NCBI GenBank assembly: GCA_026018925.1
Contig: JAKSZU010000018.1
Location: 4,558,920 to 4,622,919 of the forward strand
Direction of reading: 5' to 3'
DNA length: 64,000 nt
Source of the DNA: Tupaia tana
Lineage: Eukaryota; Chordata; Mammalia; Scandentia; Tupaiidae
Part shown: positions 23,651 through 35,460 of the stretch, one piece after another
Layout: every line of letters starts with the position of its first letter
How positions within the stretch are numbered: position 1 is the first letter of the stretch
The notes under the pieces: generated by a model
Database searches by the model: none
What the model was told of the DNA's origin: nothing
The model's input: the letters and a program-made list of their open reading frames with translations, nothing else
Translations under genes and position numbers: made by a program

Positions 23651-26600
23651 AGCACCACATACGCACTAATGAAGTTGGCCTAATGGTGCCTTTGGTAGAT
23701 GCTTACTCTCAGCCTGGCCTCTGCCATTGCCTTTTGGTACTAAGAACCCCCCACCCCCACAGCACAGGGCAGGAAAGTGCCGAGGCCCCTGCTCTGCCCT
23801 TCGTGTCTAATGAACAGACTGCCCAGGTCTGCTCGGCACCACGTGGCCAGGCGGCTGCACCCTCAGCCTTCCTCCTGCCCATGGCCTGTTACTGCGACAA
23901 ACAGCCAGTCTTCCCAGTCCACTACTGACACCTGACGGATATCTGCCTGACCTGCCTGGGCCACGTGGCCACCGGTGGGTTAGGGGTGCTGTCATGTGAC
24001 CCTAATAAGTCCCATGTCTGACAAAGTCGGGAAGAGGCGGTCCCACTGCAGCTCCAAGCAGCCAAGCCAACTTCTCAGGCTTCTACCGCCACCGCACTAC
24101 CTAGACTGGCCCTAAGTGGCACGTACTCGCACGCCTGCCCACGCCGCCGCCTCTCACGTGCACCCAGGAGCTCGGCTCCGCGCGTCTTGTGGGTGTGCGT
24201 GGGGGGGTGTTCATCTCTCGCACGTCCCATTGGCTGAGCCGTCACAGGCCACGCCCAGTCCAGAGCATGGGCCTAAGCTCCGTCCACATGGTCCTCGCCT
24301 GGGTGTGGACACCCACCACGCGCAGCGCAGAGCAGTGAGGAACGGGGGCCAGAGTCCCCACCTGCTACTTACAGTTGTGCCTGGTGTCATGGACTCGGCC
24401 CTCCTGCTGTGGCGGGTGTCCCCATGGCTAGGCTGCAACAGAGCAGAATGCAAGTGACCGGCTGCACCTTTTAAATACTGGGGAGGGAAGATTTGACAGA
24501 CGGAAGAACATGAAGTTCACTGTTGAGTTAAATAAATAAAAATAAAATACTGATCTATCACCCCAGAGACTCCAAGGAGACCACGTGGGGACCTCTCCCA
24601 TGGCCCCCAGCAGCTGTTACTATGGAAAACAGCAGAAAAGGTGGGACACGACCATCCTGCCTGCTGGGAATTTATTTTTAAAAAAGAAAAATTCATTATA
24701 GAGATAGTGCATGAATATGTTAAAAATTCAAACAATGAAGAAATGTGTTTAAAAACAAGAACAAAACTCCCCCCTCACCTCATTCCTGCCTCCCCGTAGG
24801 TACACACTGCAACAGTCTTGGGGTGACTGACATAGACCCCTCCTTTCTTTTTTTCTTTCTTTTTTCTTTTTTTAACTTAAACCTATTTATATTCATTTAC
24901 TATACATCATTATAGCATCGAAAATGAGATTTTCCATCCAGAATACACCATCTATTGGCTCAATCAAGCACATCAACATACGCGCTATCCACCTGGACAG
25001 CCAGGAAAAGCGGGAGGACACCGAGGGAGGGGGAGGCAGAGAGGGTTGATCAGCCAACGCTGGCTCAGGCCCCGCCCTCTTCCCTCACCTGTGAATGTCG
25101 TCCCTGATGGGGTGGGCTTGCTGGAAGGGGATTCCGCCAATCCTCGCCAGTCCTCCCTGGTTGCATTTGCCCTCCTGGGGCTTCCGGGGCACCCCCAGGG
25201 CTGCATTGCCACCTGCCCGCACAGGTGGGATGGGATGGCCCTGCCGTGCTCTCCCGGCGCTCCCTTCAGTAAGCTTGAGCCTCACTCCTTGCAGGTGGTG
25301 AGGGGCCGGTGCCAGCCCCCCCCCCCCCCCCCCCCAGCCGGGGCATAGCTCCCATCCCATAATAGTGAAGTGCAGCGCGGCTTCTTTCCTGGCCAGGAAC
25401 GGGGTCGCCGACTGGAAAGGAAGCGGTGGGGCAAAATGGCCCAGGTCCCAGAAGCCTTTGCTGCAGCCCCCGCGGCCAGGCTGTGTGACTTGCGGCCTGC
25501 GCCCGACCTTCCCCTTCTCTCCAGTACGAGGGTCTCAGACCCCTTCTCCCTGTTCTCTGCCTGTGTCCCTGCCTCAATGGATCGGGCCGCGAAACGGGAG
25601 CAGCGGAGCCACTCCCACTCGTGCTCCCTGGCCTGCTGGGGCACCTTGCGTCCCAGCGCGGCCCCCTGGTCCCGCGTCCAGCGAGGGGTCCTGCCTGCAC
25701 AGAGCGTTCTGAGGATGCTCCTGTGGAGTGTTAATAGAATCCAGGCGTGCTGGCCGGTGAGAAGAGCTGCAGATTCCTGGGCCAAGCCGGAAGGGGTTCC
25801 TGGAGGGAACTGGACAAGGACAGTGGAAACCTAGGGGGCCGGAGGGACCCTTGGCTCCTGCTGCGTTGCTATGGCCTCTGCCTCCCTCTTCCCCGTGTTC
25901 TAGATCTGTCACAATCGCCTCCTTAGAAGGACCCAGGTCATTGGATTTAGGGTCCCCTAACTCAGTACAGTCTCTCATCACATCTGCAAGGAACTTGTTT
26001 CTAAATACGGTCTGTTCCTAGGCAGCGGCCGTAGGACTTGGACGCCCCTTCCCGTGGACCCAGTTCCACCCCAGAGCACTCTCCTATGCGCCCCAGCAGT
26101 GGTAGTAAACGTCGGCCTGGTGTTCCATGCCAGGCTGGTGTTTTTGCCCTAGAGCCTGTTCTTGCTGCTGGAACCCGTGCTGCCACCTACTGCAGGGACT
26201 GACACCACTTGGCGTCCCCAGTTCTCAATGGTCGGGTATACACATCTCCCAGCCCTCCCGCACCCCTGTCGGTAGGATGGCTGCGAGGTGAGCACTACTC
26301 TGGCTCCCAGGGCTCCGCAGGGGTGGAGCTCTGGACGGCCGCAGCGGCAGTGCCACACAGGCCACCCTTCTGCTTTCTGGTCTCAGCTTCACCTGATTCC
26401 CCCGTGTTTCTATCCCCTTTCCAACACTTAGGCCAGAGTCGGCCCTGCATTGCTTCTGGGGAATGCCCAAAGCAGACGCTATTAGATGCTTCGCACCCCT
26501 GGCTGTGTCGGGAAGGAGGTGGTGGGGATTAAAAGCATGCATGTTCTCCAGATACCCAGTAGGAGCTGGCTACAACCCTGCACCGCAGAAATGCAGACGC

Positions 26601-26829
26601 TGGAAAGATCTTGTATCTGGGAGTAGGAGAAGCATGCTGCCACTAACTAGCTGTGTAGCTTGGGGCAGGCCACTTAACCTCTCTGTGCCTCTGTCCCCCC
26701 ATTAGAATGGTGATGGGGAAATAAGACTACCTCTAGAATTCTTTAGTGCTTGTGGGATTGTGGGATCTGCAGCCTGCTCCTCCTCATCTTGGACTTTCAA
26801 TAGCAACATCTTTGCCTGGTTCATCTATT
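23651..26829. other. GC-rich gene-free interval
   Basis: 24100-24320 and 25000-26400 are GC-rich. 25316-25336 is a run of 21 C. 24840-24985 is the possible second copy of repeat R2. 26590-26740 is a MIR on the plus strand (ctagctgtgtagcttggg, cacttaacctctctgtgcc). No splice-consistent coding gene was recognised; a noncoding transcript cannot be excluded. Confidence 0.45.
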
Positions 26830-29759
26830 TATTATAACTATTTTTATTTATTAATGTTTCCAAGGCAGAAAAGGAGTAGAAACTGGGGTTTGTCTCCATG
26901 GGGCAGGCTCATGTTTTTTGCATGAATTCAAGAAAACCTGATGTGATAATGCAGTGGAAAGTTTTATCATTGCAAAAGAAAAGAATGATGTTTAAGACTA
27001 TTTGTAACCGACTTGTATTTGGCAGCAAGCAGCAAGGTGGAGGGGGTGGACGGGCTTAGAGGTCAGAGGCGCTGCTTGAGAGGCAGCTCTGCCTTTTCTC
27101 AGCTGTGTGAGCCAGAGCAAGATTACTCATTCGTCAACCAGTAACTGTTTGTGGGGTGCACCAGGCACTGTCCGGGGCGTTGGGGAGTCACAGGCGAGCG
27201 GAACTGAACAGTGCTTGTTCTTCGGGCGCATACAGACCGGGAAGGGGAAGTTGCTAGTGGAAGCACCACACAGACACACATCCGCACTGCACGGAAGTTC
27301 ATGAAAGTTAAGGACGGGCTGATATGAAAGCAATAAGCGAAGTCCTGGACTGGGCCTGTGAGACGTGACCAGAACGCCCCGCTGGTGAGATGCCGAGCAG
27401 AAATGTGTCTGTAGGTGTCAGCAGGTAGTGGAAGGGTAGCAGTGCAGGCCATAGAAACAGCGCGTACAAAGGCCCTGGGGTGGAGAGGAGTCTGGCATAT
27501 GCCAGAAAGAGTTCCTGAGCATTATTTACCCTTCTGTTTAGAAACAAAGGACTATATAAATACTCCTGCCTTTCAAGTCATTGCAAAAGTCAAATGGAAG
27601 CCAGTATGGACAAGTGTCTCTCAGGCAGGTCTTCTCTCCAGCCTTGGGAGAGCCGCTTGGGAGCTTTGCTTGCTTTTTTTTTTGAGAGTTAGGAGTAAAT
27701 TATGCAGGCTCTCTGCCATACCTTCTAGCAAAGTGGTCTGAGTTTGGGGACGCTGAGCTCCTGGGGCTTCAGTTGCACAACGCTGCCCTCTGCTGGAGGT
27801 CAGGCGGCCCTTCTGCAAGGGCAGGACACCACGCATCTGGGATGATTTCACACCTGTCCTGCTGCCAATCTGTGGGTGAAGATGGGGTTTCCACTCACGC
27901 TGAACAATCACTCCACCGTCCTTCCCTCCTCTCTCTTTTCCCTTCACCCACTAAATGGGTGCTCAAGCCCCACCCTAAGCCCTGCACATTCATGATCTAT
28001 TCGATCTGCAGAACAAAACCAGAGGTAAATATGGCTCTCCCCTGCTCTGAACGGAGTCGGGAGGCTTAGAATGCTAAAGTGACTTCCCCAAGATCAAGAG
28101 CAATGAAAGTGGCCGACTCATAGCCCGTGACCTGCGCGTAGGATCCTGGGCATGATTTTTGAACAGAGGACCCTGCATTTTCACTTAGCACTGCCTCCGC
28201 AGCCGTCCTGGGGCCCGCCCACCCGTTATGTGGCCGGTTCTGCGGTGCCGGTTCTGCGGTTGGTGCTGGGCTCACGCCAGAGCTGCTTCATTCCAAACCC
28301 AGTGCCCTACTGACTCCTCCGGGGCTTTTTCTAGAATGTACATCTGTCACCTCCCTGGTTAGCCCCAAGATGGCTCTCCATTACCTGGGGATAAAGCATC
28401 TTACTTCCTAACACTGGGATTCTCAACCTGCTTGGACACACGGGGGCGGGAGGGTTTGGGAAAGTGCTGATGCTCTGGTGCACTGCCCAGATGTCGGCAG
28501 GTGGGCCCCAGCCTTGCCGAGGTTTTCCAGGTGAATCTAATGGACAGCCAGAATGAAATACCATTGGCGTAGGCCTGGCACAGGGCCTGGCATTCAGTTG
28601 GTGCTTACTAAGTGTCTCCAACATTTTAGAGCCACAGACTGGCAGGCTGAGGCTGAGAATTAAATGGAGTCGTGAACAAGAGAGATTTACCTTCGGGTTT
28701 CCTATTCGTGTTGGAAGAGGAGCTCAGAGTTCCCCGGGGAACAGGGAAGCTACCTGGGTTTGGCGAGATGGGGGTGGGGAAGTGAGCAGGACTGAGAGAG
28801 AGAATGGGGAAGCTGTGGAAATTTGGTGCACCTTCCTGAACTGCGTGTCTGGTTACTGGTGAACATTACGTTCACTTTACCAGGAAATAGCACCCAATTC
28901 CACTTAGGCAACTCTCTGTCCCCATTCTCAGTTCCAGTGCTTTGATGAGTTAAGGGTTCATCCCATTCCTGGTCCCAGTGGAAGGCACTAACTCAGGGCT
29001 GGCCAATCAGATTATTTATTTCATCCCTCTGGGCTTCTGTGATTGGCTCAGAGATGGGCATGTATCCCAAGCCTGTCCAATGAGATGCAAGCCTGGTACG
29101 TTGGTGGGATCTTGGGCCCAGAGTCTCTCTTTCTTGAGAGGTTGGTGCCTGTGAGAGTTGGATGAACTCTGGAGCTGCTGGCACCATTTCACCATAATGG
29201 CAAAGCGACACACTGGAATGCAGAGTGGACTGTGAGTTTGTGTGGGCACCTGGATTCGGCCATGCCTAAATATACCCCAAAACTCCCAGGTGTCAACAAT
29301 GCCCTTCCTTGCTTCAGTGAGCTAAGGCAGGTCAGTCACTTGCAGCCCAAAGCGCTGGCTAAGGAATGTCAGTCTCCTGACCAAAGTTCTCTGCTGCTTA
29401 GTTCCTGAGTACTCTCCAGGGGCTAGTGGGAGCCGCATGTCCAGTCCCCAGTACAGAGAGACAAATGGTACCCGAGTCTAGGGAGCCCGCACCCCAGGCC
29501 TTGCCTTTAGCCAAGATGGCGTCCAGGGAACTCGTCTCAGTGCAAGTGCAGACCGCTGCTAGGAACTCTGACCACCGGTTCTCAGTATATATGTGTCTAG
29601 TCATCAGGTGTCTCTGCTGAGCATCTGCTTCATGCCAGCCCGGCACTGGGTGCAGAACTTGCAGAGGGTGACGTTTCTGGACCAGTCCAGAAAAGCCAGT
29701 GCAGCCCCTTAGGCGATTTTCCTAACTGTAGGCTGCAGGGTGTGAAGTACTCTCTTTAC
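26830..29759. other. gene-free interval with MIR, L2, hAT and R1 relics
   Basis: 27060-27120 is MIR-like. 27120-27530 is L2-like (accaggcactgtccgggg, acaaaggccctggggtgg). 28415-28560 resembles a MER5-type hAT relic (gggattctcaacctgc, ttttccaggtgaatc). 28560-28620 is L2/MIR-like. 28980-29180 is the second R1 copy. 29590-29680 is L2-like. No gene is seen. Confidence 0.45.
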
Positions 29760-29964
29760 TCAAGTATTGTTATTTTTTACAACTGTATTATCATTATTTT
29801 TCTTTAACTTGATGTAGGGGACGTGTGCTCACCAGAGAGAGATGGGGCGGGGGTGGGGGGAGTGAGAGAGCAAGCTTTGGGTCCAGGACTTGAACTGCGG
29901 TCTGCCATGTGAGAGTTCAGCACCTCAGCCACCACGCCACCTGCTGGCCCCAAGTATTGTTGTT
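29760..29964 (-). repeat. SINE B with target-site duplication
   Basis: caagtattgttatt (29760-29773) and caagtattgttgtt (29951-29964) flank the element. It has a G-rich insertion (gatggggcgggggtgggggg) inside the normally AG-rich block, and ends ccacgccacctgctggcc. Confidence 0.85.
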
Positions 29965-30118
29965 ATTATTTTACTTAAATGGTTGTAAGAACGCTTAAAC
30001 CTATCTCACACTTTAATAAATGGGTTGTAGGTGGCCATATTTTACTGCATTGGTCATGGGATAAAACTACTGGCAAAAAGAAGAAACACATGCAATAATT
30101 TAAATTATTATTATTATT

Positions 30119-30368
30119 TTTTAGTTTGCTATAGGGTGTGTGTGCTTGCTGGAGAGAGGCAGAATAAGTGAGAGGAAGGAGAAATGAGAAATTGCCCTTC
30201 GGGGGGACGGCTATGTGGCAACCCCTCTTCCTCTATTCTCCTCTCAGGATTTGGGGCACACACACATATGCCTGGTGTGTCTTTCAAGGCCCTGGGTCTG
30301 GGACTCAAACTACGTAGTCAGCCATGTGGGACCCAATGACTTAGCAAGCACACCCCCAGCTGCTCCCC
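30119..30368 (-). repeat. SINE A, diverged
   Basis: gtttgctatagggtgtgtg, a reduced gagagaggcagaata block, the core ctctattctcctctcagg and a head ending cacccccagctgctcccc. 29965-30118 has no feature. Confidence 0.75.
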
Positions 30369-30959
30369 TCCCCCCCTTTATGCTAAATTTTGGCTGCTGC
30401 TGGACCTTCCACAGGGATTCTGAGGGCAGTGGCCTCTTTAGGACTTCGGATGTCGCCAGCGTGGGTACTTCGGAGGACAGCTTTCTTCTGAGTGGTTGGC
30501 CTGTCTTAGTGCCTGGAACTTCCCTCTCCTGCGCCTCATGCTGGCTTATGTCACCCACGTGCACCGAGTTCGGTTAAACGATGGGCTGTGTCCAGATGGA
30601 GAGAGCGAGGTCCAGGTGGATGCATCGGCTCAGTGCTTTGGGCAACCTTTAGTACAGAAATCCAGCTTTCAGCCTATGGTGCAGGACAGACGGGAGGGGC
30701 CAGGAGGGTGAGGCAGCACGAGGTGGGACAGGATCGAGAGCAGCGTCTCCCGGCTGTGTCCATGCAGCACTGGCCTTCCCTACGCTTCGCAAACAGACTC
30801 TGTTCTGAAACACCTTTGTTAACACCTCTTCTGGAAATTCACACTGGACAATAGCAGGTTGGAAGTTCTGAGACCCTTGTGTGCAAGATATTGTGCAACT
30901 CTGTTTGGCACAATTTTGTCCAACTTACTAAATAACTGAGCAACTGAGGTTTTTTGTTT
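30369..30959. other. gene-free sequence
   Basis: No repeat or exon is recognised. A (GTTT)n-like stretch at 30951-30965 belongs to the next SINE. Confidence 0.4.
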
Positions 30960-31206
30960 GTTTGTTTAATTTTGCTATGGGGCGTGTGTGCTTGCAAGAG
31001 AGAAAAAGAGAGACAGAGAGACAGAAAGTGAGAAATCACCCCCTGGAGGGGGGGTTGGTGATACCACAATCCCTTCTCCTCTCAGGATTTTGGGTATGCA
31101 CACACGCGATCCTGGCATGAGTTTGAAGACACCAGGTCTGGGACTTGAACCATTGTCGGCAGTGTGGGAGTCTAGTGACATAACCATTATGCCTTCTGCT
31201 GGTCCC
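30960..31206 (-). repeat. SINE A, diverged
   Basis: attttgctatggggcgtgtg, gagacagagagacagaaag, caatcccttctcctctcagg with the ccattc segment deleted, then cttctgctggtccc. Confidence 0.75.
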
Positions 31207-31253
31207 ACGACTAAGCTTTTAAATTTAATTTTGAGTATGACTTCTGGGTGTTT

Positions 31254-31495
31254 AGGGCCAGTCTCATAGCCCAGTGGTTAAGAGAGCCAGATCCTAAAAG
31301 CCGAGCATGGTTTGAATCTCAGCCTCAGTGGCTTGTAAACCACTCGTGCATGCACGCCCCAGATCCTGACGATGGAGACGTGGGAGAGAAGGAATCGTGG
31401 TGTAAGCACACCCCACTGCGGGGGCCTGCTTTCTCCCTCTGCCTCTCTCTGTCTCTTTCTGGAGCACAGGTGCTCTCTGGCAAGCTAAGAAAATC
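31254..31495 (+). repeat. SINE A-related variant A2
   Basis: The head gggccagtctcatagcccag and gtggttaagagagccagatc differ from the main family. The middle and CT block are recognisable (cagatcctgacgatgg, ctctgcctctctctgtctc). Related copies are at 61027 and 61728. Confidence 0.6.
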
Positions 31496-31828
31496 CCCGC
31501 TCAGGCATTACATTGTCCCATGACCCTCTTGCCATCGATGAGGAGGACAGAGGGCGGCCGTGTGCACTTCACCACGCAGATGCTCCACAGACAGGACATA
31601 GGGCAGGGTGAGCTTAAGAAAGGCGAGTGGGGCTACTTGGGTGGCTAACTTTCTTGTCCTTTTGCCCAACATCTACCTACTTACTAGGTGCCAAGACTTG
31701 TGCCACGTGCTAAGGGCGACATGAAGATCACCAGGAACAAATCCCTGTCTTGGACAGTAGGGAAGACGGATGAAAGAGCAAGGAATTCGAAGACAATCTG
31801 TGTTAAAATAGAAGTATGTTTAAAACAT
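31496..31828. other. L2-like relic and unique sequence
   Basis: 31670-31775 follows the L2 pattern (ctaggtgccaagacttgtgc, caaatccctgtcttgg). Nothing else is recognised. Confidence 0.4.
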
Positions 31829-32020
31829 TGGGGCCAGCAAGTGGCACGGCAGTAAAGGTGCTTGACTTCCACGTGGCCCACCACGGTTCAAGTCCTGGAT
31901 CTGGTGGCTTGCTTTGTTTTCCTCCTCTTTCTCTCTTTGGTCAAATTTAAAATAATAATAATAATAATAACAAATAAATAATACTTTTTAAAAAAATAAA
32001 AAAAAAACAAACAACACCTT
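31829..32020 (+). repeat. SINE B, plus orientation
   Basis: The head ggggccagcaagtggcacgg, then cacggttcaagtcctgg, cctctttctctctttggtc and a long (AAT)n/A-rich tail from 31948. Confidence 0.8.
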
Positions 32021-32251
32021 GGGGATAAGAGAAGGAGGCTCCTTTCCTGAGAGAGTTGAGGCTAGCTTGGCCTGAAAGGGACAGTTGAGTTGGGTCTTAC
32101 AGACTGAGGAGGCTGCCAGGCAGAGGTGGGGTTGCACTGGGACACTCAGGAGTGTTCAGAGGACCTGGGAAATGCACTGGGGCGTGGCGGGAAGGACAGT
32201 GAATTCAGCCTCCGCGGACAGTGGGCTGAGTGGGGACAGAGGTGTGCTGAG

Positions 32252-32254
<3 letters not shown>

Positions 32255-32293
<39 letters not shown>
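32255..32293. repeat. (GT)n microsatellite
   Basis: An uninterrupted GT run of 39 bases, likely polymorphic. The open frames that cross it are artefacts. Confidence 0.95.
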
Positions 32294-32295
<2 letters not shown>

Positions 32296-33219
32296 GGCTG
32301 AATCTCGGTGGTAGGCAGACAGGCGTGGGCCTCCAAGTTCTTGTAGCTTTGCCACTGTAAGTAGGAAAATGTTCATAATAAAATGCTGGGAACCAATGAA
32401 CTCAATTCAAATGTATTATTTTCCTCTTTCCAGTTTTTCTGAAGCTTTTCTTTGATTACTAAAGTTGCCAGTTCCACAGCAATTACTTTCTGCAAACAAG
32501 TTGTCAGAAGCCTTAAATGAATTTCAGACCTAATTTAATTCTCAATTTACTTGCTTATGAGAAGTCTTAATTTCTCTAAACCAAATCAACTCTTGATATA
32601 CCAGTTATTATTTTTAAAAACGGGCTGTGAAACGCGAAGCTGGTCACTTGGAGATCGTCCAGATGAATGAAGAGAAGGGACGGTCAGAGCATCCGAGACA
32701 AGTGCAGACACTAGCGCAGGAGGGGAGCCCGAGGGGACTAGTACGTCAGGATGAGGGAGACCAGGACATGCAGCTGACCCCGGAGCAGGCAACCCAGGCG
32801 TGGCGGGCGCCAGCTGCCCCAGTGAGCAGAATGAATGGGGCCTGGTTACTGACTGGGTTGAGATCCTGGTACCACAGAAATGCAGGTGAGAAACCTCACA
32901 CCGGAACCCCTTTCCCAGATGTGAAAATCTCTAAGGAGACCCCGGATGAGAGGAGGACAAAGGTGCTCCCACGCCACCCATGGGCAACACATGAGGGCTC
33001 CGTAAATGCCCTGGGACTTAGGATGGACTCTCCGTCAGACGCCGTGTGGGGAAGGTGCCGTCCAGGGAGGCCTTCTCGCATCCACTGCCTTGCAAACTGT
33101 CCACTAGTCTGCTTGGACCAGGGGCAGACACTCGGCCACGCTGGGCCGATGGGAGCCTCTCTCTGTAATACGTGATCGGTAGCCCAGGCATGGGAACTGG
33201 GGGAAACTGAGGCACAGTA

Positions 33220-33700
33220 TCAGACGTTTGTCTCCATAAGGAGTCTGTCCCCTCAAAGCTCTTGACGTCCTGACCCTCAGTATCTGTGCACGCAAGCTCA
33301 TTTGGAAATAGCGTCTTTGCAGATGTAGTTAGAACGAAGCCCTGAGGAGCTGGGGCTAATCTGGATGCACAGAGGGAGGGCACCGGTGAAGACGCAGGCA
33401 CACAGAGGGCAGGAGGCCTGTGATGATGGCAGCGAAGCCTAGAGCCGAGGGGCGCGAGGGCTGTTGCTGTTTCAAGGTTCCCGCTGGGGGTGCTGTGCGG
33501 GGCAGTGGCGGGCCCCAGAGGGAGGTCGCCACATCTGGCTGCTGATTTCTGCCCGGGCAGGCAGTGCCAGGATCCATTCACTCATGCTTCTGCCTCCTGA
33601 ACCAAAGCGACCAGGGCACGGTCTCAGAGCAGAGCTGTGTCCATCCTTGCACCTTATTCCTTCCTTCTTCAGAGCCACTGTTGACACAGGACGGCTCCAG
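33220..33700 (+). mobile_element. ERVL-MaLR-type LTR relic
   Basis: The MLT1-like order is visible: atttggaaatagcgtctttg, cagatgtagttagaacgaag, gctaatctggatg, gaagacgcaggcac and gatggcagcgaagcc. It is degraded and solitary, with no internal retroviral gene nearby. Confidence 0.5.
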
Positions 33701-35339
33701 ACTCCAGCTTAGTCGTGAATCTGACAGTAACAGGCTACTGAAGAACCAGCGTGTCCAGAGGTGGGCAGCCCTGGGCGTAGAGGCTGGGCAGGAAACGCTG
33801 GCACGGAGCCTCTGGCCTTCCTGGAAGAAGGGATGCCCTGAGCACGGATCTGAGTGTCAGGCCACGGGGCAGAGGCGGAGGTGCAGGCGATGGCTGGCTG
33901 TGTGAGTGGGCTCCTAGGGCTGCCTCTGAAGAGGGCTCACGGCCCAGGGGACTGGCGAGCAGGGAGCACACTTCAGAGGTACCAGGGGTTAGGCCTTCAC
34001 CTTGTCTTCCAGGGGCACAGCTGCACCCACGGTGGAGGCGGACAGGGAGGAGGGTTTTGGGAGTGGGTGTTAGGTGAGTTCAGAGATGCCGAGTCACCAG
34101 GAGGCAAAGCCAAGGCCTGGAGCGTGGCAGAGGGAAGGCGGCAAACCCGTCCTGCATTCTCAGCCTATGAGGTCACTAACAGTCCTACTGTTTAAGCCAT
34201 GCTTAGTTGTTGGCTTGTAGCCGGATATATTCTAAATTAAAAAAAAAAATTGGAAATAAAATATTTAACCATGAGTACTGGGACTCAGTGCCTAGATTTG
34301 GGACTTAGGTATTAAACGCTCCCCTTCCTACTCACAAGAAAATCAAGTTATGCATTAGCTATTTCCCTTGGGATCGGTGACCCAAAAGGTAAATGAGCAT
34401 CTTGTTCTTTTTTCGAATTAGCAAACACGATTGCTTTTTAAGCATACAAAACTGCTTAAAAGCCTCCAAAAATTCTTTTAAAATGTAATGTTATATATAT
34501 CATTCCCATTATTGGTAACATCTTGTTATTTCCACAAGTTAAATTATATTTAAATACACGTGTGTATTGCAAAACTATCAACTCACAGATTCACCTACCA
34601 TGGGAGCAACCAATAAAGTGTGTCCAGAGTAAAAGAATGCATTTTCATGAAAATAAAGATAAATGAACTAATAAATTATACTAGTTTTTAATAAATAATC
34701 TCCTTATTAAATAACTTATCCTTCTGGTAAAATATTTACCATGCTCTTTAAAACCTTTTTAATCAACTGAAACACTCAGGAAGCTTTAAATGATTGGCTA
34801 GCCTTCTGTGGCTTAAGAGTCACAATGGTTTTTTACTGAAGTGCATTTTAATAAGAGGCAAACTGATTTAGAGCGATCCGACTCTGCGGTGTGAGGGCTC
34901 TCCACGCTCAGCTCCTTGGGCTAGAGGTGGACCTCTCGGGTCCAGGGGCTGAAAGGTCACGCTGTCTGGGTGCACAGAAGTTCTGGGTAATTAAGAACCA
35001 ATTCCTCTTCAATTACCTGGACTGGTCCAGGCCTGGGGACTCACAGCGGGGGAGCGTTGTCTGTACTGTCTCATTTCTCTTACTGTTTCCCAGTATAAGG
35101 AATAAGAATATAAACGGGGAAATACTACATAAAAATAACTCACTGGGGACTTAACTGACAATAGGGATCCCCATCCCCGCCCCACACGTGCTGAATCAGG
35201 ACCGGAAGAGAGGCCTGGGCTCTGATGGAAATCAGTACCCCTGGAGCTCCTAGGAACCAGTGTGTGCCCCAGGCCCTGTTTCTCACACAGAGACCAGGCT
35301 TTCCTAGAGGACAAGGCAGGACACAGGCTGCTGGGCCCC

Positions 35340-35460
35340 AGCCCAGGGCCTCTGATTTGGTGGGGTGGGGTGGGGTTGAGCCTAGGGTCTGCATTTTATC
35401 AAGTTCTCAGGTGATGCTAATGATGCTATCCCGAACCACATTTGAAGATCCCTGCCCTAA
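35340..35460. repeat. MER5-like hAT relic
   Basis: gtctgcattttatcaagttc, ctcaggtgatgctaatg and gaaccacatttgaagatcc follow the MER5A pattern. A ggggt repeat (35359-35375) precedes it. Confidence 0.45.
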
